DNA from: an uncultured Dialister sp.
Lineage (GTDB): Bacteria; Bacillota; Negativicutes; Veillonellales; Dialisteraceae
Reading direction: 5' to 3'
Assembly (NCBI RefSeq): GCF_900765565.1
Contig: NZ_CAAFRZ010000161.1
Span: forward strand, 1 to 15,609
DNA length: 15,609 nucleotides
Shown: positions 6,561-12,572 of the stretch, piece by piece
How positions within the stretch are numbered: position 1 is the stretch's first letter
Layout: the number at the start of each line of letters is the position of its first letter
Notes under the pieces: generated by a model
Told to the model about the DNA's origin: nothing
Seen by the model: the letters and a program-made list of their open reading frames with translations, nothing else
The model's database searches: none
Position numbers and translations under genes: made by a program

Positions 6561-6589
6561 ATTATAGCCACAGTGGATGGATTTTGCAA
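6561..6589 (-). promoter_or_regulatory. Sigma-A promoter of the amtB-glnK leader
   Basis: The -35 TTGCAA (6589-6584) and the perfect -10 TATAAT (6566-6561) are 17 nt apart on the minus strand. Initiation is expected near 6554. The leader to the amtB start would be about 240 nt. No NtrC/sigma-54 element is seen. Confidence 0.75.
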
Positions 6590-6664
6590 GGGGATGGATT
6601 GAAAATTGGAATCTCAATAGCCCGCAAATGTTTATAGGCATAGTGGCTAAGAGGACTAAGGTAG

Positions 6665-6723
6665 CTCAAGGGGAACGCCCTGCGGGCGAAAGAAAGGTGT
6701 GCCGCGACAAAATTAAAGCGGCA
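6665..6723 (+). repeat. Dispersed 60-bp two-hairpin repeat, copy B
   Basis: It begins CTCAAGGGGAAC, then a hairpin GCCC-TGC-GGGC, then AAAGGTG. A second hairpin TGCCGC / GCGGCA (6700-6705 with 6718-6723) encloses the AT-rich loop GACAAAATTAAA. It is 59 bp long and shares this order with copies at 6767-6827 and 12475-12534 on the other strand, although the stem sequences differ. Confidence 0.65.
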
Positions 6724-6766
6724 TGAATATTTTATCCAGCAGCGAAGCCGCATTCCAGTATCGCAA

Positions 6767-6827
6767 GGCGGCGCTTACCTGTTTGTACGCCGCCACCTTA
6801 CCCTTGAGCGAAGCCAGTTCCCCTGAG
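6767..6827 (-). repeat. Dispersed 60-bp two-hairpin repeat, copy C
   Basis: Read on the minus strand it starts CTCAGGGGAACTGGC and contains TTCGC and AAGGTG. It ends in the 7-bp stem GGCGGCG / CGCCGCC (6794-6788 with 6773-6767) around a 14-nt AT-rich loop that contains ACAAAC. It is 61 bp long, lies 67 bp after the cobB stop, and is inverted relative to copy B next to it. It may serve as the cobB transcript end, but no T-run follows. Confidence 0.65.
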
Positions 6828-6893
6828 CCACTTCACCATCAGCCGTTACCCCTCAGCCGCCTTCCAACGCTTCCGTCACACTATCCCACTGTC

Positions 6894-7643
6894 TCACTCA
6901 GCATCCGCCATCTTCGCCGCCTCGTCCAGTACTTTGCCGATACTGTCGTGGAAGACCAGGTCACAGGACGAATCCTTGGCCGTTTCATCCCGATTGATCA
7001 TGACGAGACTGTCGCCGGTGAAATAGTCGATAAATCCCGCTGCCGGGTACACCACAAGGCTCGTACCGCCGATGATAAGCATATCCGCCTCCTGGATGGC
7101 CTCCATGGCATCCTGCATGGTATCCATGTCCAGCGGTTCTTCGTAGAGCACCACGTCCGGCTTGATAATACCTCCGCAAACGGGGCAATGAGGCACCGGA
7201 TGGCAGAGGGATAGAAATTTATCCACGGTGAACGATTTCCCACAGCCGATACAGTAATTCCGAAGGACAGAACCGTGAAGCTCCAGTACATTCCGGCTCC
7301 CCGCCCGCTGGTGAAGGCCATCGATATTCTGGGTCACCACGGCAGAAAGCTTTCCTTTCCTCTCCCAATCCGCCAGCACATAGTGGGCCCGGTTCGGACT
7401 TGCATTCAGCATGGCTTCCGTGAAGGATGCATAGTTTGTAAAAAATTCCACCGGATGCTCCTCAAAGAAATGGTGGGACAGCATCTCCTCCGGCGTCCAG
7501 GGCAGATCCGTCTTCTGCCGATAAAGACCGTTAGCACCGCGGAAATCGGGGATATCGGACTCCGTGGATACGCCGGCACCACCAAAGAAAACGATGCGAT
7601 GGTGGTTCCGGATCATGTCTGCCAGTTTTTCTATGTCTGTCAT
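6894..7643 (-). CDS. cobB: Sir2-family NAD-dependent protein deacetylase
   Basis: This sirtuin should remove acetyl groups from protein lysines in the cytoplasm, consuming NAD and releasing nicotinamide and O-acetyl-ADP-ribose. With ATG 7643 (AAGGAG 7 nt upstream) it is 249 residues, normal for bacterial sirtuins. Motifs in order are GAGVSTESDIPDFRG (22-36), TQNIDGLHQRAG (104-115), catalytic His123 in ELHGS, a zinc site Cys131/Cys134/Cys153/Cys156, GGTSLVVYPA (192-201) and MINRDE (215-220). The Tyr-x-x-Arg pair that marks desuccinylase-type sirtuins is not obvious in the region after GLYR, so deacetylation is the likelier activity. An N-terminal extension to 7679 would need a TTG start and is not used. 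It appears to be transcribed alone, with long non-coding spacers on both sides. Confidence 0.94.
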   Translation of the reverse strand: MTDIEKLADMIRNHHRIVFFGGAGVSTESDIPDFRGANGLYRQKTDLPWTPEEMLSHHFFEEHPVEFFTNYASFTEAMLNASPNRAHYVLADWERKGKLSAVVTQNIDGLHQRAGSRNVLELHGSVLRNYCIGCGKSFTVDKFLSLCHPVPHCPVCGGIIKPDVVLYEEPLDMDTMQDAMEAIQEADMLIIGGTSLVVYPAAGFIDYFTGDSLVMINRDETAKDSSCDLVFHDSIGKVLDEAAKMADAE

Positions 7644-7811
7644 GGGAGGCTCCTTTCTGCCATGTGGGGCAAATGTCAATGAGAGGGATTATGGCTGGCT
7701 GTAAGACGGTATTGCTGTATAGGGCCTGCGCAGCCCTACTATCCCTTATTTTTTATTGTATCACGAAAATCAGGAGAATATTTCAAAATTCCGTCAAAAT
7801 CTCGCAAAGGA

Positions 7812-8074
7812 GGGAGAAATAGGCAGATGTACGTACAAACGGCAGGAAAGCCGAGAGTCAGGAGTGGCAATAACGGTGCCATGCGATAGAGGTTATCTGT
7901 TGGATACACCGCAGGCTATCGTCTTGCGGCGCTGGCCGCTATCTGGTAGTCTCCCTTTTTCAAAGGCAGCAGTCCTGCATAGGACTGCTGAGCCGGGCCC
8001 AAGTTGGTGCTTTTTCTGCACATTAAAGCACCTTCCTTTTGTGGCCCGGCCGGAATGATGTCTGCTAAGCAGAC
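7812..8074. ncRNA. Chain of perfect hairpins: candidate structured RNA or folded DNA element
   Basis: Successive inverted repeats fill this stretch: CGGC/GCCG (7840-7853), TGGCA/TGCCA (7865-7881), CGATAG/CTATCG (7884-7921) enclosing GGTTATC/GATA-C-ACC, GCGGC/GCCGC (7926-7939), CCTTT/AAAGG (7954-7966), and the 10-bp perfect CAGCAGTCCT/AGGACTGCTG (7967-7990). Then an 8-bp GCCGGGCC/GGCCCGGC (7992-7999 with 8043-8050) encloses an 8-bp GGTGCTTT/AAAGCACC (8006-8032), and GTCTGC/GCAGAC ends the chain at 8060-8074. GGGAGA (7812-7817) and TCTCCC (7950-7955) could close the first half. No reading frame here looks like protein. The strand is unclear: a candidate promoter at 8115-8142 reads leftwards into it. 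Signature sequences of RNase P, tmRNA and SRP RNA are absent. Confidence 0.45.
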
Positions 8075-8114
8075 AGAGGGATTCTGATAGGTTTACAGTG
8101 GATAATACGGATAT

Positions 8115-8142
8115 TTTATAGAATTAGTTATATAACTGTTAG
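8115..8142 (-). promoter_or_regulatory. Candidate promoter with a palindromic operator in its spacer
   Basis: On the minus strand -35 CTAACA (8142-8137) and -10 TATAAA (8120-8115) are 16 nt apart. The 12-bp perfect palindrome AGTTATATAACT (8126-8137) fills most of the spacer, a common place for a repressor site. It would drive the hairpin-rich region and possibly cobB. The hexamers are only moderate matches. Confidence 0.35.
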
Positions 8143-8499
8143 ACGATAAAGATAGATGAGAACATGCTTAGCGGGCCGAGATCCACCAGTACCCATCCCT
8201 ATTTCTCAGCCATTGTCAGCTCTCTTCCGGGAAGAGAGCCTCGTACAGTGTCATTGGCACGTTTGGAGTGCAGAATCTTCCGGAAACCATCTGGAGGCGC
8301 AGCCGCGGTCAAGGTGTATAAGGCGTTGCCTCTCAATTTGTGCGATCCCCCTTGCGCCGCAGACCATTTTCCCCGGCCACTTTCCTGATAGCGGCAGAGC
8401 CGATGTTTCCTCAATCTCGGTTTCGACCTCAATCTCGTCAACCCTCTCTTCCTTCTTTGGGTTATAATACATATAGCATGTAATCACAAGGAGGTCATT
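8143..8499. other. Spacer before the HD gene, no supported gene
   Basis: I see no protein gene in this stretch of about 360 nt. It contains a 9-bp perfect hairpin GCTCTCTTC-CGG-GAAGAGAGC (8219-8239) without a T-run on either side, and a smaller GCAC-N7-GTGC near 8256-8271. Open frames in several phases overlap each other and lack ribosome binding sites. Confidence 0.4.
8463..8468 (+). promoter_or_regulatory. Probable -10 element of the HD gene
   Basis: A perfect TATAAT lies 31 bp before the start codon. The -35 region (about 8439-8445, TCAACC) is a weak match. A start near 8475 would leave a leader of about 25 nt carrying the AAGGAGG site. Confidence 0.45.
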
Positions 8500-9063
8500 A
8501 TGAGTCAGTTAACACTTGCTAAAGCTAAGGAAATCCTTCCGAAATACACGACGGAAGACCATCTTTTCACTCACGCCCTGGCCGTAAGTGCTGCTATGGG
8601 CGCCATGGCAGACTATTTCCACCAGGACAAGGACCACTGGGAAGCCATCGGCTATCTCCACGATGTGGACTATGAAAAGTATCCGAACGAGCACTGCCAC
8701 CATGTCCGAGAATTTCTGGAGCCCGAAGGGGTAGATGAAGAAGATATCAATACCATCATCTCCCACGGCTGGGGTATCTGCGATAACGACGTGGAACCTA
8801 CCACGGATATCGAAAAGAGCCTGTTCACTGTGGATGAACTGACGGGGGTGGTCATGGCCTATGCCCTCATGCGTCCGGAAGGCATTACGGGCATGGAAGT
8901 AAAGGGCCTGAAAAAGAAATTTAAAGATATGCGCTTCGCCGCCGGCTGCAACCGGGACGTCATCAAGAAGGGATTTGAAATGCTGGGTCTCGATGCAGCT
9001 ACGGTGATGCAGGCCTGCATTGATGGCATGACCGCCCACAAGGAGGAACTGGGTCTGAAGTGA
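8500..9063 (+). CDS. HD-superfamily metal-dependent hydrolase
   Basis: The 187-residue protein has the HD-domain metal ligands in order: His25 (LFTHALAVS), the His54-Asp55 doublet (GYLHDVDYEKYP), and a later Asp112 (FTVDELTG); His89 in IISHGWG may also bind metal. This pattern belongs to small stand-alone HD phosphohydrolases. Substrate is unknown; nucleotides or phosphomonoesters would be guesses. The start ATG 8500 follows AAGGAGG at 5 nt, and TATAAT is at 8463-8468. It is the only plus-strand gene well supported here besides the edge fragment and converges on citC at the terminator at 9258-9306, so it is probably monocistronic. No membrane segment or signal peptide is visible. Family confident, function unassigned. 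Confidence 0.88.
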   Translation: MSQLTLAKAKEILPKYTTEDHLFTHALAVSAAMGAMADYFHQDKDHWEAIGYLHDVDYEKYPNEHCHHVREFLEPEGVDEEDINTIISHGWGICDNDVEPTTDIEKSLFTVDELTGVVMAYALMRPEGITGMEVKGLKKKFKDMRFAAGCNRDVIKKGFEMLGLDAATVMQACIDGMTAHKEELGLK

Positions 9064-9257
9064 TAAAAAGTCTTCGGCTCCGGGCTGTGGATATGAAAAG
9101 ATATGAAGAGGGTTAAAAAAATTCTGCTAAACATCGCTATGCTCGTTGGGTGGGTTCCTGATAAAGAGCCTTGAACCTTTCGACCGAACAAGGGCCACGG
9201 CGTTCGGTGAATCCTTTGAATCTTCTGAACCTTTCACTCGACTGAGCCGCCCATTAA

Positions 9258-9306
9258 GAGACAGCAAAAAACCGCCGACCAAAGATCGGCGGTTTTTTGC
9301 TGTCTC
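9258..9306. terminator. Perfect bidirectional terminator between the HD gene and citC
   Basis: A 21-bp perfect inverted repeat (9258-9278 with 9286-9306) has a GC core CCGCCGA / TCGGCGG flanked by six A and six T residues, with a 7-nt loop CCAAAGA. It provides a T-run on both strands, so it can terminate the HD gene (plus) and citC (minus), whose stop lies 4 nt away. Confidence 0.93.
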
Positions 9307-9309
9307 ACG

Positions 9310-10410
9310 TTATTTCTTCTTCATCGCTTCCGCTGCAGCGGCGGCTTCTTTCGCCTTTTCTTCGGCTTCCATTTTCTTGAATGCTTCGGTCATCTTAATC
9401 TTGCGGATGACTTCCTGGCCGGCGGGGCTTTTCAAGTAAATGAGAGTGGTCTTCGGAACCATGCGGTATACGGTCTCCCAATCATCTTCCGCCAGGGCTT
9501 TACGGACGGTGGAAGCAGAGACGATCTGGTTTCCTTTCTGTTCCCGGGGGATTTCCTTCAGTTCGATACCGTTTGCAGCAAAGACTTCCCGCATGGCATT
9601 ATTGTAGGCCATGGTGGTTTTATCGGTGGGTTCTTCGCCTACAAAGCGGACCGTAATATTCAGGGCCGGCGCAATGCGAGTAGCGAAGACTGTGGCGTCC
9701 AATTTTGTCTGGGCTGCCAGTTCATCGGTGCCTTTAATAAAGTAGGTGGGGAATGTAGCATTAGAAATGATGAAATCACCACCGCTGATGACTTCGACTC
9801 CCTTCATGTCACGAACCCCCTGTTTTATGAGAGAGAAACGGTCAGAGAATGGGAATATGGACCGATCTTCCTGGACAGCGAAAATAATAACTTCGTCGCA
9901 ATTGTTGTGAGCATATTCTACAAGGCTCCGATGGCCCAGTGTAAAGGGATTGCAGTTCATAACGATGGCGCCCCGGTTCTTACCTTCTCCGGTACCCAGG
10001 ATAGCCCGTACCCGTCCCAGATAATCCTCCAGAGTATCTGTACCCCGTTCCAGCAGGGCTGCGTATGGTTCCGCCACTGCCACACATTTAAATCCCATGT
10101 GTTCAAAAACCGGCACGTTCTTTGGTTTCGTGAAAATCTGGTTTCCCGTAATCCCCCGGCGGTTCGATTCACCTTGAAGATTCCGGATAATGCGGCGGGT
10201 GAGCCCCTTCTTCTGGTAATCTTTGCGGATGGCGATATCCCGCATCACCCTTCCGCCAAGGGAACCGGTACCTATGAGCTGACCATCATCGTAGAGCCCC
10301 ATGGTGTAGTCAATGTTTCCCGTAAATGTAAGGTCAAAGGTTTTCAGAAATTCGACGACCTTTGCTTTTTCAGCAGGGTCAGTCAGAAATATTTCGTGTT
10401 CAGAAATCAT
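9310..10410 (-). CDS. citC: [Citrate (pro-3S)-lyase] ligase CitC
   Basis: CitC acetylates the thiol of the citrate lyase prosthetic group on CitD with acetate and ATP, activating the lyase. The 366-residue product has an N-terminal GNAT-like domain (about 1-125, with RDIAIRKDYQKKGLTRRI) and a C-terminal nucleotidyltransferase domain with NPFTLGHRSLVE (154-165, the TxGH-type ATP motif) and IVSASTVRKAL (296-306). It ends in an unusual Ala/Lys/Glu-rich helical tail of about 30 residues (EEKAKEAAAAAEAMKKK). ATG 10410 follows AGGAGG at 8 nt; the longer frame to 10470 is upstream of that site. No citD, citE, citF, citX or citG is present within this window, so it is an orphan here. A related acyl ligase for another ACP-like protein is possible. 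Confidence 0.88.
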   Translation of the reverse strand: MISEHEIFLTDPAEKAKVVEFLKTFDLTFTGNIDYTMGLYDDGQLIGTGSLGGRVMRDIAIRKDYQKKGLTRRIIRNLQGESNRRGITGNQIFTKPKNVPVFEHMGFKCVAVAEPYAALLERGTDTLEDYLGRVRAILGTGEGKNRGAIVMNCNPFTLGHRSLVEYAHNNCDEVIIFAVQEDRSIFPFSDRFSLIKQGVRDMKGVEVISGGDFIISNATFPTYFIKGTDELAAQTKLDATVFATRIAPALNITVRFVGEEPTDKTTMAYNNAMREVFAANGIELKEIPREQKGNQIVSASTVRKALAEDDWETVYRMVPKTTLIYLKSPAGQEVIRKIKMTEAFKKMEAEEKAKEAAAAAEAMKKK

Positions 10411-10546
10411 AAGCAGTTCCTCCTTCGTAACAGGCCAGGCTTCCCGGAGGAAGTGGCAGGATCCGGTCAATACCGGGATTCTAGAAGTGTATCAAAAAGA
10501 GTATATTTATTGTCAAAATACTGTATATTTTATTCCCACTACCGCT

Positions 10547-10574
10547 ATTATAACATAGCCCCTCTCTCTCGGAA
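10547..10574 (-). promoter_or_regulatory. Extended -10 promoter for citC
   Basis: On the minus strand TGT-TATAAT (10555-10547) is a perfect extended -10, with a weak -35 TTCCGA (10574-10569) at 16 nt. A second candidate nearer the gene is TTGACA at about 10515-10510, but its -10 is poor. The leader is AT-rich and about 135 nt long from the first promoter. Confidence 0.5.
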
Positions 10575-10678
10575 ATAGATTCTATAATTTAATTTCATCC
10601 AATAATGAGTTTATGTAAATTCCTCTTTACCCTTATCATAGCATAGGAATGAAAAAATAGAATTGATATATATCAAGA

Positions 10679-10710
10679 AAAACCGGGAAAGAAAATTCTT
10701 TCCCGGTTTT
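10679..10710 (-). terminator. Terminator of folC
   Basis: A 13-bp perfect stem AAAACCGGGAAAG / CTTTCCCGGTTTT with a 6-nt loop lies 20 bp after the folC stop. On the minus strand it ends in five T residues, then CTT. The symmetric A/T ends mean it could also work on the plus strand. Confidence 0.9.
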
Positions 10711-10729
10711 CTTGTATAGGGAGGAAGGA

Positions 10730-12088
10730 TTATTTCTTTTCCCCTTCCCCTGTTTTTTCAGCTTCTGCTGCTTCCATTTCTTTTTCTTCAATATACCGGA
10801 TGGCATCGCCCAGTATGTAAAGAGATCCGCAGATGAGAACAATATCATTTTCTCCGGCTGCCTTCGTGGCATCTTCCAGAGCTTCTCTCACCGTGCTTTC
10901 CGGTTTGAAGTCTACCGCAATGTGCTGCTCTACGATGAGTTTGCCGATGTCTTCCGGCTTTCTTGTCCTCGGTGTGGGCGCAGGGCAGGCAAAGACCATG
11001 TCTCCCTTACGGATGAGGAGCTGGATTACGGTCTGGGTATCCTTATCGGCCAGGGAAGTGAAGACGAAAATCCGCCGTTTCTTCGGATACTGTTCTTCCA
11101 GGGCTTCTGAAAGAGCTTCGGCACCGGCAGGGTTATGCGCCCCGTCCATGACGTAGGTAACGCCGCGGATGGTGTGGATTTCGAAGCGTCCCTGCCAGCG
11201 GGTACGTGCCAGGCCCTCCCGGAGGTCGTTTTCATTGACCCGGTCATCCTGCTTCATGATAACCGTAAGGGCCATGGCAGCCACCGCAGCATTCACGGCC
11301 TGGTGGGCACCTACAAAAGGAACATAGAGAATGCCCTTTTCCAGGTCCTTGGGCACGTCCTTCCTTTTGATTGTAATGACCTGGCCCTGGTGCCATCTGC
11401 TGCGGGAGTCGATTGCAAAATCCCGGCCGTAGAAATAAATACGGGATTTTTTCTCGTGGGCCTCTTTTTTCAGCTGTTTCAGGCCACCCTGCTGGGCCGC
11501 TGTGACAACAGGAATTCCTTCTTTGATGATTCCCGCCTTCTGGTGCGCGATTTCCTGGAGTGTATTGCCCAGGTACTTCATGTGATCCATGGCCACATTG
11601 GTGATAATGGAGACCACGGGGATAATGACGTTGGTGGAGTCGTACAGTCCTCCCATCCCCACTTCCATGACAGCATAGTCCACTTTCTGTTCTTTGAAAT
11701 ACCAGAAAGCCATGGCCGTGAGGAGTTCAAATTCCGTGGGCGCTTCCACGCCATCAGCCACCACTGCCTCCGCTGCCTCACGGACCACAGTGGCCGTTTT
11801 GGCAAAGTCTTCCCGGGAAATGTCATGGCCGCAGACGTAGATCCGTTCTGTGTAGTCCACGAGGTGGGGAGAGACATAGCGTCCCACCCGAAGCGTGGCA
11901 TTTTCCAGTACGCTGGTGATCATGGCGGTGACGCTGCCTTTGCCGTTTGTCCCGGTGACGTGGACCACTTTGTAGGCGGTCTCGGGATGTCCCAGCTTTT
12001 CCAGCATGGCTTTAATCCGTTCCAGTCCCGGTTTTATGCCAAAGGAAGCTGCCTGTTCGAGCCAGGCTACTGATTCTTTGTAATTCAT
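10730..12088 (-). CDS. folC: Dihydrofolate synthase / folylpolyglutamate synthase
   Basis: FolC joins glutamate to dihydropteroate and adds further glutamates to tetrahydrofolates, using ATP. The 452-residue product has the Mur-ligase-like fold signatures: ATP P-loop HVTGTNGKGS (43-52), SPHLVDYTERI (73-83), MEVGMGGLYDSTNV (141-154), NVAMDHMKYLG (164-174), HQKAGIIK (182-189, with the lysine usually carbamylated), RWQGRFE (297-303) and MDGAHNPAGAEAL (314-326) in the C-terminal domain. The last 20 residues are Glu/Lys/Ala-rich and probably disordered. ATG 12088 follows AAAGGAG at 5 nt. It is downstream of valS, a frequent pairing in Firmicutes, but 484 nt away. I found no convincing promoter of its own, so it probably depends on valS transcription through the repeats. 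It ends at the terminator at 10679-10710. Confidence 0.95.
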   Translation of the reverse strand: MNYKESVAWLEQAASFGIKPGLERIKAMLEKLGHPETAYKVVHVTGTNGKGSVTAMITSVLENATLRVGRYVSPHLVDYTERIYVCGHDISREDFAKTATVVREAAEAVVADGVEAPTEFELLTAMAFWYFKEQKVDYAVMEVGMGGLYDSTNVIIPVVSIITNVAMDHMKYLGNTLQEIAHQKAGIIKEGIPVVTAAQQGGLKQLKKEAHEKKSRIYFYGRDFAIDSRSRWHQGQVITIKRKDVPKDLEKGILYVPFVGAHQAVNAAVAAMALTVIMKQDDRVNENDLREGLARTRWQGRFEIHTIRGVTYVMDGAHNPAGAEALSEALEEQYPKKRRIFVFTSLADKDTQTVIQLLIRKGDMVFACPAPTPRTRKPEDIGKLIVEQHIAVDFKPESTVREALEDATKAAGENDIVLICGSLYILGDAIRYIEEKEMEAAEAEKTGEGEKK

Positions 12089-12128
12089 AGTTTCTCCTTT
12101 GTTATAGAGTATGTGTTGCTGCGTATAC

Positions 12129-12180
12129 GTGCGAACGGGCGGGGCCTTAAGCCTTAAGCCTTAAGCCTTGAGCCTTGAGC
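12129..12180 (+). repeat. GC-rich 17-mer with five heptad repeats (copy 2)
   Basis: GTGCGAACGGGCGGGGC (12129-12145) is followed without a gap by five 7-bp units: CTTAAGC three times and CTTGAGC twice (12146-12180). It is the counterpart of the inverted copy at 431-468. Heptads are homogeneous within each copy but differ between copies, which points to local amplification by slippage. Confidence 0.65.
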
Positions 12181-12281
12181 CGGTCAGGCCTCTGGGGCAA
12201 ATGAAATCGAGGGGAATAGGACCGGAGGCCCTGGGGATTCAGATCCGGGGCTGCAGCGGCTTCATCTCCGGATTCTGATGT

Positions 12282-12436
12282 AACCTCCCCCATCTATGGG
12301 GGAGGTGGCGAGCGCAGCGAGACGGAGGGGGTTCTCGCTAAAATTGCTCCCACCGTTCCCCAACACCGGTTCCAGCCGCTTCGTGGCCACCCCTCCACCA
12401 CTTCGTGGTCCCCCTCCCCTCTAAAGAGGGGAGGTT
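12282..12436. repeat. 155-bp MITE-like palindromic element
   Basis: The element is bounded by 9-bp terminal inverted repeats AACCTCCCC (12282-12290) and GGGGAGGTT (12428-12436). Each end is itself a hairpin: CCTCCCCC/GGGGGAGG at 12284-12305 and CCTCCCCTC/GAGGGGAGG at about 12413-12434. The interior has further small palindromes such as CCACTTCGTGG. There is no open frame of note. No clear target-site duplication is visible. It lies between valS and folC. Confidence 0.5.
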
Positions 12437-12474
12437 GGGATGCTTATCCGGCTTTGCCGCCGGATATATCATCC

Positions 12475-12534
12475 GCGGCGCTATATAATTTGTGCGCCGC
12501 ACCTTCCCCTCAGGCGAAGCCTGTTCCCCTTGAG
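12475..12534 (-). repeat. Dispersed 60-bp two-hairpin repeat, copy D
   Basis: On the minus strand it reads CTCAAGGGGAAC, a hairpin CAGGC-TTC-GCCTG, GGGGAAGGTG, then the 7-bp stem GCGGCGC / GCGCCGC (12500-12494 with 12481-12475) around the loop ACAAATTATATA. It is 60 bp long and starts 39 bp after the valS stop. No T-run follows the second hairpin, so it is at best a weak terminator. Confidence 0.7.
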
Positions 12535-12572
12535 TCACATCGCTGCAGGCGTTGCCCTTCAGCCACATTCTA

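Noticed and set aside
7756..8058. A 100-codon plus-strand frame through the hairpin region.
   Set aside because: No ribosome binding site, unlikely protein composition, and the sequence is explained by nested inverted repeats.
9183..9208. ACCGAAC / GTTCGGT 7-bp inverted repeat after the HD gene.
   Set aside because: No T-run and a much stronger terminator 50 bp downstream; probably incidental.
12146..12180. Short tandem repeats considered as a CRISPR array.
   Set aside because: Units are 7 bp with no spacers; there are no cas genes.
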